64,000 nt of DNA from Bilabrum cf. latius (taxonomy: Eukaryota; Bigyra: Bicosoecida; Bigyra; Bicosoecida): assembly GCA_965178125.1 (NCBI GenBank), contig OZ237768.1, positions 248,001 to 312,000 on the forward strand. The letters run 5' to 3'. A program made the translations under genes and the position numbers. Of this stretch, positions 1 through 11,019 are shown in pieces. Position 1 is the stretch's first letter, and each line of letters begins with the position of its first letter. The notes below the pieces were generated by a model. That model saw nothing but the letters and a program-made list of their open reading frames with translations. It did no database searches and had not been told where the DNA came from.

Positions 1-1811
1 GTGCGCACCTCCACTGGCAGGTGCAACAGCGGCAACTGATCCAGACCTGGAGTGCCCTGCCTGCTGGGCATAGCGCTGTGGCTTCACCGCTGTGGCTGCA
101 GTCCACTTCGTCGATGGCCTCCGAGTCATCAATGTGGCCTCCTCGCCGCCTAGAGCACCTACCCTTTGCTGTGGGGCAATATCGTCACTCGATTTTTCCT
201 AGGGACCTGCGATGGTCAGCGGTGCAGCGCCGTTTGCTGGCCTGACAGCTGGGCATGATCTCGAGTGCCGCGATGCCTCCGGCCCCATGCGCAATGCACC
301 TTGGTGCACGGCCGAGCCCTCCAACTCGGCGAACCCTGACAGCTTGCTCTCACTGCGGCTGCCCTTCGCGTGCAGATCGGCCTACTGGTTCGAGTAGCTG
401 CTGCCAGCAGTTGCGGTTGCAACGAGGCCACAGCCCGCCAGGCCAGGGTCATCCCTGCGGTTCGCACTGCACGCATACCTGCAGCGCCGTCCATTGCTGA
501 CCAATTTCTTGAAGTGGAACATATCACTAAACATTGCACTGGGCAGTCGCACGGCCGGGACAGGTCCCATCGACGCCAATGAAAAACGACTTGAATTCTT
601 CGATACAGCGGACCTTGGCATGCTCGGACTGTGCGGAGGTGGGCCACCCTCGCTGCCAGCTTGTTCGATATTAGAAGCACTCATCCGTGCAGACACGGCG
701 CCCACACTATTTGCATCGCCTGAAATTGACCCATGATGCTCGTCTGTCTCTGCTGCTGCCGGTGCAAGCGGAGGCTTGCCGATATGGCCTTTGAGAGGTT
801 GTGAAGTCGATCGCTTGGGGGCAGTCAAATCCTTCCTGTACCAGCTGAGCCTAGCCATGGCTCTCTCGTTGATTTCCTTTCCCTGGTCTACGCTCCATGA
901 CTTCTTCAGGCATGACTTGAGCACTGGATGCTCGCCGCTTGTGATTCGCAGGGGTGATGCTCGGCTGATGTTTGCGAGACCGGCCGCCGGCGAGGCAGCT
1001 GGACTAACCGAACCGCTGTCCAAGGCAACAGAGCGCAGTGAAATGCGGTCCGAGCTATCGCTGTGTTCATTATCAGCATCAAAACCACCGACCACGCGCC
1101 TTTCTATAATGTATGACTCGGTAGGCAGCTTGATGCAGCGCATAAGTCGGGCCTCAGCCTCTCGGTCGATCGATGCTGGGGACGGCACGCCTGTGCTCTA
1201 CGTCCAGAGGCGCAGCTTCCGAGGGACCACCATCCCAGGCACATCTGCACGAGCAGCCATGCACCGTATTCCATCGGCGGGACCCAACATGTCCTTGGCG
1301 CACGGTGCTCCTTCTGCAAATATCGTACGGAGCGCGCGAAACCATGCCTGCACAGCGCAGGCCTCATCGCGACCGGTCGCAAAGAACGGATTCTATCGGT
1401 CGCTCTTATACGCAGCTATCATCCAGACGGTTACAGCGCACTCCGTTTCAGCCACGTGGACATTTCCGGAGGCCCGGCGTCTCTCCTTGACGCCATCAGC
1501 TGAACGCGAACAAGCAGCAGTTGATGATGCTTTCAGCGCAGCACCTGCCGCCTGATCATTCGCTGAAGCACTTAAAGGCTACGAGAATGTACTATTATTG
1601 TTTGGAGGCGCTTCCGGAGGCCTCCCATCGCTATATCTTTCGTGGATCTGCACAAGTCGGTGGGAACAGTCGGGCAGATTGGCCAATTCCACATCTAATC
1701 GTTGTGTTGCTACCACTAAACCACACTTAATTTGATATGCGGGTATTTATCTTTGTTTACTTGCGCCGGAAAACTCACTGAGGCTGTTGAACTAGAAACT
1801 CCGCACCCCAT
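1..1811 (-). CDS. N-myristoylation-motif protein, unknown function (3' partial, two exons in window)
   Basis: Exon 1 is 1779-1811 and starts at an ATG giving MGCGVSSSTAS, a textbook N-terminal signal for myristoylation (Gly2) and palmitoylation (Cys3). A phase-0 intron (1648-1778, GTGAGT...TTGTGCAG) joins it to exon 2 (1647 down to 1), which runs off the window without a TGA. Within the window 560 codons are open if TAG is Gln; TAGs lie for example at 382 and near 1198 and 1393. A segment around residues 70-120 (AVTVWM, then an acidic/aromatic stretch ending QAWFRALRTIF) faintly resembles the end of a PH-like domain, which I do not trust enough to name. The rest is Ser/Pro/Ala-rich and probably disordered. 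An alternative reading through the intron would need an in-frame TAA and has no ATG, so the spliced model is preferred. Function unknown; a membrane-tethered signalling or scaffold protein is an inference. Confidence 0.6.
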
Positions 1812-2139
1812 TGCTGTGGCGCGAGCAGATTAGATTTGGCAGACAGATCGTGTCGGGATCTGTGTCACAGTGGGTTCACGCCACCCAATGCCACTACAAT
1901 TGGCTGGCCAATAGCTTCAAGAATCCTGATGAGATTGGCTCGTGCCCAAGACCTGTCCCTGCAGGCGCTGTGCCTTTCGAATGGGTACGCGGAGTCTCCG
2001 AAGGGTTCACGAAGGTTCATGCACGAAGTAAGTTCACTTGAGTTCACTTCACAACTTAAACTTCACCTCACTTCGACCATTCACAGTGTTCCGGCACAGT
2101 GTGGAGTCCACTGAACCGAAAAGACCAGGCAGGCAGCGC
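1812..2139. other. Intergenic region between two minus-strand genes
   Basis: 328 bp between the start of the MGC-type gene (1811) and the TGA of the DUF579-like gene (2140-2142). It should hold the 3' end of the latter and the promoter/5' leader of the former. A cluster of TTCACTT-like repeats at about 2031-2080 is the only internal structure I see. No further open frame is convincing. Confidence 0.5.
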
Positions 2140-3765
2140 TCACCCCCTGACGAAGTGGCAAAGGATCCCCGACCTCTCGGCGAGCCGGAACTTGGTCGGC
2201 TCAAGCCTCCCCACAACGGGGTCCTTGCTCCTGTCCCCCAGCACGTGCCTGACCCCCTCTTCCGTCCACAGAGGCAGCAGCGCATTTGTGTCTCCAATCA
2301 CACCCTTGCCCTCGCCCTTCAGCTCCTGCATCTTGGCCCTCAACGCCTCTGAGCTGGAGGCAGGGAGGGCCGTGGAGGGTACGAAGGGCGCATCCTTCGG
2401 GAAAATATTGTACCCTGTGTCACCCGGGGGGATTCCTCTCCCGAAATAGTGCTCGCTCCACCTCCTCTCAGTATCTCTCCCGCAGTTGAGAACAAACACG
2501 TGCGAGCCGGCAGGAGAAGCCGCGAAGGAGGCGGTGGCGATGCTCTGCATCCTGCCGTGATCCGAATCTGCGTACGCTGGCGGGCCTCGCACCATGACTA
2601 TATCGTATCCCGGGTAATCTCCGCCGCTGCCAGCGGAGAAACCACCGTTGCCGGGCTGCTCCAAGTCCTTGGCCCTCTGCAGAATACTCTGGATCTTGAG
2701 CTTCTGGTCGCCCATCCTCCCGTTCAACTTGTCCCTTTTGAGCTGTGTCCAATAGCTCACGGTCACGGGGCGGCACACGGCAGGCGTCTCGGGCGACAGG
2801 GGCGCGTCCGCGGGACTGCAGCCAAACTTCCTGAGGGTGTCTCCCTCGTCACAGGGAGCCTGCGACCTGCACGCCACGTCGATGATGCCACCTCGGTTGG
2901 CGCGAGCGACCACGCCCAGCTCCGCAGTGGCCCCAAAGTACAGAATCCTGAGGGGTTTGCCCTGTCTCTGCGGCGGGGCCTCCAAGCCCAGGGCCTCCAG
3001 CCGAGAGGGGGCGGACAGGGCCCTTGCCAGCTCCTCATCGGAGACGCCTGCCCGCCGCAGCCTGAGGGCCTGTATGGTGCGCAGCAACACCGCGAGCGCA
3101 GAGTAGTCCGCGATGGTCGTCTTGTCTCTATATGCGAGAGTTAGGTCTGCCAGGGCCTGAGTGTCCCAAGGCGACGGGTCCACGGCGCCGGAGACCGAGG
3201 CCGATTCGCTCGTGCTCTCGCTCCGAGGTGGCGTGATAGGATTCTATGGTGCTTGCTACTACTGTTTAGCTTCATATTCCTGTGCTTTGGGGGCCTTACT
3301 CTTCTTCTTCTTAGTCTTAAGCTTCTTTTCGCCGTTGGTCCGCTGCGTTGCCCCAGGTTTCCTACCTATGCCACCTCGCGCGCTTTCACTAGATCGAGCC
3401 ACGATCCGATCTGCAGGCGCCAGATCATGAAAATATTCTACAGGTACACTCGGGCTATCGAGTTCGATCCCCCTGAGCGAAGTTCCAGCGGTCGCAGGGA
3501 CAGGCTTTGGCGCAGACCGAACAGGATCGATATCGCGCGCATCCTGGAGCGTTTCCTGGTTGTGATCGCCACTTTGAAGTCCCCCGTCGGTTCTAGCATC
3601 GTTTTCCTGAGAATGGAACTCAGTCTGCGGTTTCTGCGACATCAGCACGAACTCGAGCGGTCCAATCACAAGGATGACTACAGCACTCGCTATCAACAGG
3701 GTAGTCTGCAGCCAACTTGTTGATCTCTGCTTGCCATACTTCCTATCATCGTCGTCTTTTTTCAT
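2140..3765 (-). CDS. Type II membrane DUF579-like polysaccharide O-methyltransferase
   Basis: 541 residues, ATG at 3763-3765, TGA at 2140-2142. The N-terminus is a short charged head (MKKDDDDRKYG) followed by one hydrophobic helix near residues 24-42, a Golgi-type signal anchor. A basic/Gln-rich stalk follows, in which CAG TAG TAG CAA GCA CCA TAG (3244-3264) reads QQQQAPQ. The C-terminal half matches the DUF579/IRX15-GXM plan: RILYFGATAELG...NRGG resembles the FGLG...LNHGG nucleotide-binding start, and YDIVMVRGPPAY...HGRMQSI...HVFVLNCGRDTER resembles the family's DxIIVDGPxG...PGRMxxI...HVFxHDxxRxxE. Known members methylate glucuronic acid on xylan or act in xylan synthesis in the plant Golgi. 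Substrate here is unknown. The key Asp/His residues are partly changed (VRGPP, LNCGR), so activity is uncertain. The open frame extends upstream to 4158 but without a better start. Confidence 0.6.
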
Positions 3766-4229
3766 GCCGCTGATGTGATATGGAAGGGCACCATGTTCAG
3801 TGGCGGTTGTAACTATCAATACAAGCACACAAACGGACGCGAAACTCAACCTGTCATGCGGCTTTGAACATGGAGTCCTTATTTGACGCTGTGTAGACGA
3901 TATGTGGGGCGGGATCGGAGGCGTGCACTTTGAGAGGGCGAACCTGCCGGCATGAATTGAGAGCAGCTCGGGTGTCTCACGGCACCGGTAGCCATCGGCT
4001 GGACTAGATCGCAGTGGCAGTGGCATTATAGCAGCCGGTTGATACTCTTTCCCATATATGCTAGTAGGCATTGAACGAGCATCGAGGTATGGTCCTAAAT
4101 TGGTCTTTGAGCCCGCCTCAGGCAAGTGAGGTTGCACAGCAGCTCGCTGATTCCTCACTTAAGCATTTATAGAACCGATCGTAGTGGTTAGGAAAAGAGT
4201 AGTGGATAAATAATGCTTCTGTAGGCTTA
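3766..4229. promoter_or_regulatory. Shared upstream region of two divergent genes
   Basis: 464 bp between the ATG of the minus-strand DUF579-like gene (3765) and the ATG of the plus-strand gene at 4230. It is more AT-rich near 4160-4230 than the flanking coding DNA. On the minus strand it stays open up to 4158, so an upstream start for the DUF579-like gene (for example ATGs with + strand positions near 4068 or 4022) cannot be excluded. No clear TATA box or repeat was recognised. Confidence 0.4.
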
Positions 4230-7200
4230 ATGTCGCTGATTATTGGGGATTCAAGCTAGGGGCGCTAGTGGGCGGCAAGCTTCTGCGCAGCAACTGGGCT
4301 CACCGTCAGCAGCACAAGGGAGCAGCGCGTGACCGCAGCAGGAGTGGGAAGTCTTCCGAAATGGATCGAACAGCTCGCGTTGCAGAGCACCCCTGAAGCG
4401 CTGAGATCTGCTTGCTCACTCGCTCTCTCGTTTGCATCGATCTGCCAGCTCCTGGTGGTGGCAGCTGCTGGAAGTGAAACAGTTCGAGCCGCATTTGCTC
4501 CCGAGGAGAGGCGACCGATGGATGAAACAAGACGGACCGACAGAGAAGAGAGCATGCGCGTGGAGCTGTTCTCCGTGCCTATCAGCCGACGCAAGGCCCC
4601 GTCTCTATCGGACTCAGGGGCACAGCCACCGCCGGCACCGGTACCGGCAGCAGCAGGTGCAAGTGGAAGTGCAAGTGCGGGGACTTGCCGCGATTTGCTA
4701 CACCGCAGGGCCGCCGATGCGTGCCGCTGCCTCGCAGCTCGGAAGGCGAGGACCTTGGTTGGCCTGCAGGCAGACCGCGTGGCTGCACTCGTGGCCAATG
4801 CAGACGAGCTGGGCAGGGACTCCAGCGAGGTACAGGCTAGGGCAAGGGCGGCCTTGGGCGCCACAGCCTTTGGTATCGGAGGCAGTGTTCTAAATGATGC
4901 CGACAGCAATGGTGCGCGAGTTCGTGCCGACGGCTCCGCTGTCTGCGGCGAAGGCAATCAGGAGCATGGCTGCGCGGCTGCGTGGTGGGAGTGCGTGCTG
5001 GCAGGCGCCGCTTGCCACGGATAGCTCTATGCAGATGAACTAGTGGACGAAGATGAAGGTCAATGTGACGGTGAATATGAAGGCCAATTTGAGCGCTCGT
5101 GTACTACTGGCGCAAGCAAGCTGGGCCAGGCCTCCATGGCAGACAACCCTTCAACGGTGGAGGCTGGCTCTGGCTCTCTTGACGACTCAATACGCGGGGA
5201 TGGGATTGCCAACAGTCTGTCCGTTCGCGCCAATGTCTGCCAGGCTGCCACCATTATTTGCTTGGACGTTCTGGCGAATGCGCTGGTGAGTTCAGCCCGC
5301 CGAGGGTAGCCCCCGTCGTCTGGTCAGGAGAGGCAGTCGCAGCACGATGGCTCGATGCTAGCAGCGGAGCAAAAAATGGCCGGCGGCTTGTCGTCCTCTT
5401 CGTCGTCCTCCAGCTCAATCGATGAAATTGAGGCTCGTGCGGTTGCACTAAGGCGGCTGAAGCTGAAGCAGCAGCGTAGGAAGCTGGCAGGGCTGATTGG
5501 CGCATCTAGTGGGTAGGATGGATCGGTCAGATCGTCCCCAGCACCTGCAGCATCAGCAGTGGCTGCAGGTGCACCTCGATCTACTTCAGGGGGCGAGGCA
5601 GGCGCCCTCGTCCAAGAAAAGTCGGAAAGCTTGGCGAACCATGCCCCCCCTTCTCTCTCTGACCAAGGGGAGGGTCGAGCTGATTCCAGCATAGCCTCAC
5701 CGATTGGGACGCTCCAAGCCGCAGCACCTGGTGCGGCCAAAGTATAGCAGTAGAAATGCACAAGCCCGATCACCGACTCAGATCCGCGCACTTCCGTGCA
5801 GTATGGCCTAGATTCAATGGAGACCTCTTTGCAGGAATCAATAGCCGAGACTCAGAGTGCCGCCATCCGTGGCATGCTCGGATGTACTGAAGCACGGACC
5901 GTCGTGGCAAAGCCCATCTCTCTGCTGGCATGGTTGGCGGTTCATCTAGCGGGGGCTCATCAACCAAACACGGAAGACGGTGATTCCTCGCATGCACAGG
6001 CAAGCGCTGATCTGGCTAGTATCGCAGATTCCTCAGGGCTTGGGCTTGGGCTTGGGCTGGGCCCCGCAGTCAGCCCAGAGTGCGTTCGTCAAGCGGAGAG
6101 CAGACTTTCCGGCGCTGGTCAATCACCACGCCGATCAACGAGGCGGGCAATGGGTCACTTGTCTATGGCTCAGACTCGTCTCGAGAGACTCGGTCAATGT
6201 GTTGCGTCATCCTTCCTTTTGCTGGCTTCTTGCTGTGATGGCCACGGTCAGCACAATGGCCATGATCCAGGCGCTGGCATGTCAGCTCCAAGTGCCGCCG
6301 TCGACCACAGGGGGCTTGATGATCACTCTCGCGCCCATCTCTCCAAGGATCGTTCGAGCATCCTCACTTAGATCTCTAGATTTGCCTCGTTTTCGCGCGC
6401 CTACTCTGACTGGATGCGGCATACCAGAGAGTGCGGGGTGCTGGCAAAGCAGCGCACCAAGACGGTGGTCAGAGCCGAGCTTCACGCGAGAGAGATAGCT
6501 GAGAAAGCCAGGCAAAAAGCCATGAAACAGGCTGTGGACCAGGCAGAGTTTGACCTCAAGCACGGCAGTGGCAAGGGGGTCGTGTCTACCTCCGAACAAG
6601 GCAGCGGCACCACTGTCGCGCCGTGGCGAGACCTCAGAGATCAGGCTGCGTCCGTTGGATAGAAGAAGCAGGAGTTCTCAGCGCAAGTTGCGACAGAAGT
6701 GGCGCTGGAACTGGCAGTCGCAGAGGTTTTTCGATTCTCTTCTGCGTGCCTGCTGAAGGCCTGCCTGCGGTGGTCCAAGGGTGCGGTGCAGGCAGAGCCG
6801 CGGCCTCGCGGGGGTCTCTCAAGCAGCGGCGTGCACGCCGGGAAACGAGGTACAAGCACCATCGAAATGATATAGGGGGCATCGGGCGAAGATATTCTTG
6901 GAGATGCATTGAATTGCGCTGCTATGGCTCCTGCAGCGGAGTTTGTCCCCCCTGCAATGAGCCTGGTGCGCCTCGCGACAACAGCAATCGCCGCAAGTCG
7001 AAGGGACCTGCACGCCGCATGTGCCCGCTGCTTGGGGCTGCTAGCGAGACAGGTGCATGGCACTGCAGTTGCTCGACTCACCGAGGGATGGTACGACCGC
7101 GGTTTCCCTGGACTGGAGCTATCCAAGGCATCGTCTGCTGGGGAGGAAGAGTCCCTCGCACCGTCCAACCACTCAGCGATGGAGGCAGGGTGCACGCGAC

Positions 7201-9770
7201 CGCTAGCCGAATCGGTCCCAACAGCCTCGGTGCACGTGCTCAGGCGACCCAGACCCTGTGTAGATGTCGCGATTCATTGCATAGGAGTGATGGGTTCTCC
7301 TTTTCGCGAGGACGCGGCAGCCGCAGTCGTCAATAGGGTGTTGCTTGCCTGCACCGGCTCCGCTTTCATGGGCCACGATGGCCGCATAACCCGGTTGTTC
7401 TAGATTGCAACAGGCGAGCATGCAGTTGCAACCGGCAGTGCGAAGGACAGCAGATCTGGCGCCAGCACGGCAAGCGTGCTGTCCTTCGCAGCCGACGGTG
7501 ATGCCCACATCTAGAGCCCAGGGCATTCCCTAGAAGCCTTGTCTGCTCTCATTTGTGGTCTCATCAGAACGTCTGGGTCGAGCGTATGCCATGCACCCGA
7601 AGTGCATTCAGAGAGCCAGGGCTCTAAGAAGAACGCATCAGGGGATTAGGAACTAGACACGGTCAGTCTCGCCATGGGACTGCAGTGCGGCCTAGACGCA
7701 TCGATGGCAGACTCCATCGGTGGACTGGCAACTGGCCTGTGGCGACTCCCGCCCGCTGGGTCATCAACCGCGGTGCTTAGCCCGCCTCGTGCCGTGGCCC
7801 TGTCCCCGCCTCGTAGCGGAGCAGCAGTTCTCATGGGATCAGCGAATGGGCGGTCCCAGTCCCACCAGAGCCAGAGGGACCCACGGGGCCGCGATGTGTC
7901 GGTTCGAAGCGCGTTGGTGCTGGCTTCGCTGTCATGCGCGGTATTGGAAGCCACTGTGGTAGTCGTCTCTCCCGGGTGTGTTGGGCTGCGATCCGATCCA
8001 GAGGGGCTGGAAGCAGGCTCACGTGCAGGCGGGGCCTCCGTTCAACCGCCCATGAAGCGAAGGAGACTTGGCGCCCCGTCAAATGCCGAGCTAGACCAAC
8101 AAGCGGGAAGAGCTGGCCGCGGCCGCGGTCGGGGCAGAGGTAGGGGTAGGGGAAGGGGCAGAGGCCGTGGCAAGGGCCAAGTGCGCTCTAGCGCCTCAAC
8201 TCCCACGCCATCAGCATTGAACGGCTCTACTCGCGTGGTATCTGCCGAATCCATCTCTGAGCTGGCCACGCCCACCCAGCTGCTCCAGCTTGGTCTCGGG
8301 CCGATCACGGTGTATCAGCTGCTGGACCTGGGTTCATAGGCTTGCCAGATGATGAAGAATGTTCTAGAATAGACGGCTGGCAGAAGCCGCGGCTCACCGA
8401 GTACCGTGGACCAGGAACCAGCTGCAGCTGCAAGCCGCCGTGCCCCTACCACAGCTGGTCTGGATGGAAGCGCGATCCGTATTTGTTCTCACCTCGTGAG
8501 GTGGGCGCTGTGGCAGGCGCAATCGTGGCTGCAGCCCATGGAGTCGTCTCTGGCCGTGCCGTGGCGCCGCGGCCTGGACGAAGGTTCTCTGAGAACCCTT
8601 CGCAGGCGTGCCGCTCGTTGCAAAGAATCGGCAAAGCAGCTGCACCAGGCGCTGTGCGAATACACCGGTGTTCGGGCGAGGATGTCGCTGCCGGAGGTAT
8701 GCATGCTTCAGAGAGTGCTGCGTCTCCTCGAAACTGACGTGGGCAAGTGGCTGCAGGCATCGCCAGAAGTCGACATGTATGGCGCGATGGTAGGCGCTGG
8801 CAGTGGAGGGCGCCATGGTAGCTTCAACTCTGACTCCCGGAATGAACGGCTGGGCGATGCCGGCTCCCGGGTAGTTGGCCGGCAGCTGGCGATGGCACGA
8901 GTGGCGCAGGCCATGGTAGATGAAGGATCAGAATCGATACCATCGCAGTCGGGAGGCGACGATGACACTGACCAAGCGGATGAGGATGATGAGGATGGTC
9001 ACGAGGATGAATGCTATCGTGGCGGGGGTGGGAGCGAGGACGATGGATCCATGTCTGAATCTGGGTCAGACTCAGGCTCAGATGGTATGGCCGCTGGATC
9101 TGTGAGAAATGAGGCTGGTATCGGCTCTGCCCTGAATGAACGCGGCATAGTGATGCATAACGGCAGCGATTCGTAGATCCGGATGACCGGTGCAAAAGGA
9201 GCTGGTGACTCTGGATCGCAGCATCACGGCCTGCTTGCCGCTTCGCTTGGCGGGCACAATCCAGGACCCACCCTATTTGGCAGCGAGCATGGCCACAGCC
9301 AGAGTGCATCCCCCGGTGCCCCCACCATGGGGGTGCCGGGGCTAGGCATGCAGCCTCAGCCTCAGCCTCAGCCTTAGCCTCAGCACCAGCACCAGCACAG
9401 CTGGTAGGGAGCCGGGTATGCCGGGCTGATGCATGGGCTCGTCCCCATGCCATCGATTCCCGCTGCGTCACCCGCGCCGGATAGTGCTGGAGGGATGCGC
9501 CTCGGGCAGGCTGTGATGGTGGCACAGCACGTGCACAGTCACGTGCACAGCCACTATCATGCAGGGAGCAGCTCCAGCTCGATAGGACCTGACTACCCGC
9601 GCCACGTTGGGGATGCAGCCCCCGGGAGCTTTGGCCGAGAGAGCATTGCGATGGGTGCTGGAGCAACTGGCAGTGCTGCGGGTGCCGCCCAGCAAGTTGT
9701 CGATATGGACGGGTTGCTGGCAGCTGCAGAGGCCCAGGGGTTGTTGTCTAGTGACAGTGATAGCGACTGA
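4230..9770 (+). CDS. Large low-complexity protein with RG repeats, acidic and PQ tracts; unknown function
   Basis: A single uninterrupted frame of 1,846 codons from ATG 4230 (MSLIIGDSS) to TGA 9768-9770, broken only by about 18 TAG codons and no TAA. Visible features: a charged Glu/Lys/Arg/Ala stretch near residues 730-785 that could be helical; a (Gly-Leu)n run at about 6037-6060; a likely nuclear signal PMKRRR followed by about nine Arg-Gly dipeptides (8110-8175), as in RGG-type nucleic-acid-binding tails; an acidic patch (8960-9020); a Pro-Gln/His-Gln repeat (9351-9407) in which one Gln is TAG; His-rich HVHSHVHSHYH (9530-9562); and a Ser-Asp C-terminus. I recognise no catalytic domain. A nuclear RNA/DNA-associated or scaffold protein is an inference. 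The RG-coding DNA is G-rich enough (8137-8158) to form a G-quadruplex. Confidence 0.65.
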
Positions 9771-9880
9771 GCAATCCATTTAGAAGGCTGCAATCACTAT
9801 CCTTCACTTTGTCTTGGATCTGCAAGTGCAGCGCACTGTCCTGATGTCATGTTCAGTCGCAATCACTTGGCTCCCAAATA

Positions 9881-10828
9881 ATGAATCGATTTGCATCCAA
9901 TCTGCTGAGAAAATCCGTGCGATACTTTTCTGCGGCTCCGCGGGCCGGGCCAGCACACGCTCTGGCAAATAGTTGCATCCTCGTCACTGGAGCTGGGAGC
10001 GGGATCGGCCGGGCAATTGTTGATCTAGCTTACAACTCTGGAGCACGCGTTGTTGCAACAGATCGCGACAAAGGATTACTCACTAAACTTAGCCGAGATT
10101 TAGAACCATCGACACCGGGAGAAAGTCAGCTGACCACAATATCGGGAGATGTTGCGAGTTCGCAGGATCGCTAGGCGATGATTGACGAAGCCTTGCAATT
10201 CGGGAATAGGCTGGATGGGCTGGTCAATTGTGCCGGAGTAGACTTTGGAAAGCCTTTCTTAGATACTAGCATGGAGGACTTCGACCGGGTAATCGACGTC
10301 GATCTAAGGGCAGTATTCGCCCTCACTCAGCTTGCAGCCAAAGTCATGGTAAAGTAGAGACCTAGGGAGCACCCAATTAATGACTCCCTGGTCATAAAGC
10401 AGCTCCCTTCCATCAAAGGTTCTATCGTGAACATATCATCTGTGCACTCGGTCGCTACCCTCCCAGGCGTGGCGCCCTACGCCGCTGCCAAAGCCGGTGT
10501 CGTCGGTATGACGAGGTCTATTGCGAACGAGCTGGCTCCCCTGGGCGTGCGGGTCAACACAGTGTCGCCCGGCCTCGTAGCGACAAAGATATGGGACGAC
10601 GTGCGCGCCGCGGCTCCCTCCAGGCTGGCAGCCCAGGAGCACTGGGCTCGGAACATACCACAAGGTGCGCCCAACACACCCCTCGAGATCGCGCAGGCGG
10701 TTTGCTTCCTCCTGTCACCCATGGCCTCTGCGTTTCAGGGAGCGAACATTGTTGTGGATGGTGGCATGACGTCTTAGCTCGTATCGCAGCCGCCTTACAA
10801 GCCGAAGCCACACGGCGCTGGGTCGTGA
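9881..10828 (+). CDS. Short-chain dehydrogenase/reductase, probably mitochondrial
   Basis: NAD(P)-dependent oxidoreductase of the classical SDR (FabG-like) family, 315 residues or about 297 if spliced. The N-terminus (residues 1-28) is Arg/Ser/Ala-rich with no acidic residues, like a mitochondrial presequence. Motifs seen: the cofactor glycine motif TGAGSGIG (about 36-43), VNCAGV (NNAG-like), catalytic Ser in NISSVHS, YAAAK (YxxxK), and the C-terminal VDGGMT. TAG occurs in frame at 10172 and again right after DGGMTS at 10775, where many family members end in ...TAQ; the true stop is TGA 10826-10828. A stretch at about 10349-10402 (GTAAAG...AAAGCAG, 54 nt) could be an intron; removing it gives a tighter fit to the family. 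Otherwise it is an insertion containing a third TAG. Substrate unknown. Confidence 0.8.
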
Positions 10829-11019
10829 TCCCGCGGTGCTTACCGGACTTGCTGGATGTACAGCATAAGGGGATGCTTGTTGGGGTGCGATGAAACCTGG
10901 ATGAAATTGAAGACGGTATCCATGATACGCTAGAAATACTCATCAACATGCCAATATATGTTTCCAGCCCAACGTTGTCTGAATGCAGCTGTGCATCCGC
11001 AGAGTGCTCAGCAAACCGT
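10829..11019. other. Short convergent intergenic region
   Basis: 191 bp between the TGA of the SDR gene and the TGA of the minus-strand F-box-like gene. It must contain both 3' ends. No recognisable hairpin terminator or polyadenylation motif stands out. Confidence 0.4.

Noticed and set aside
1746-1748. In-frame TAA as evidence that UAA is also sense in the MGC-type gene
   Set aside because: It lies inside the 1648-1778 GT-AG intron of the better gene model, which also supplies the only plausible start codon.
9351-9407. TAG = Leu (as in the rhizarian exLh or chlorophycean mitochondria)
   Set aside because: The Pro-Gln repeat, the CAG TAG TAG CAA tract and coiled-coil positions favour Gln; no site examined specifically demanded Leu.
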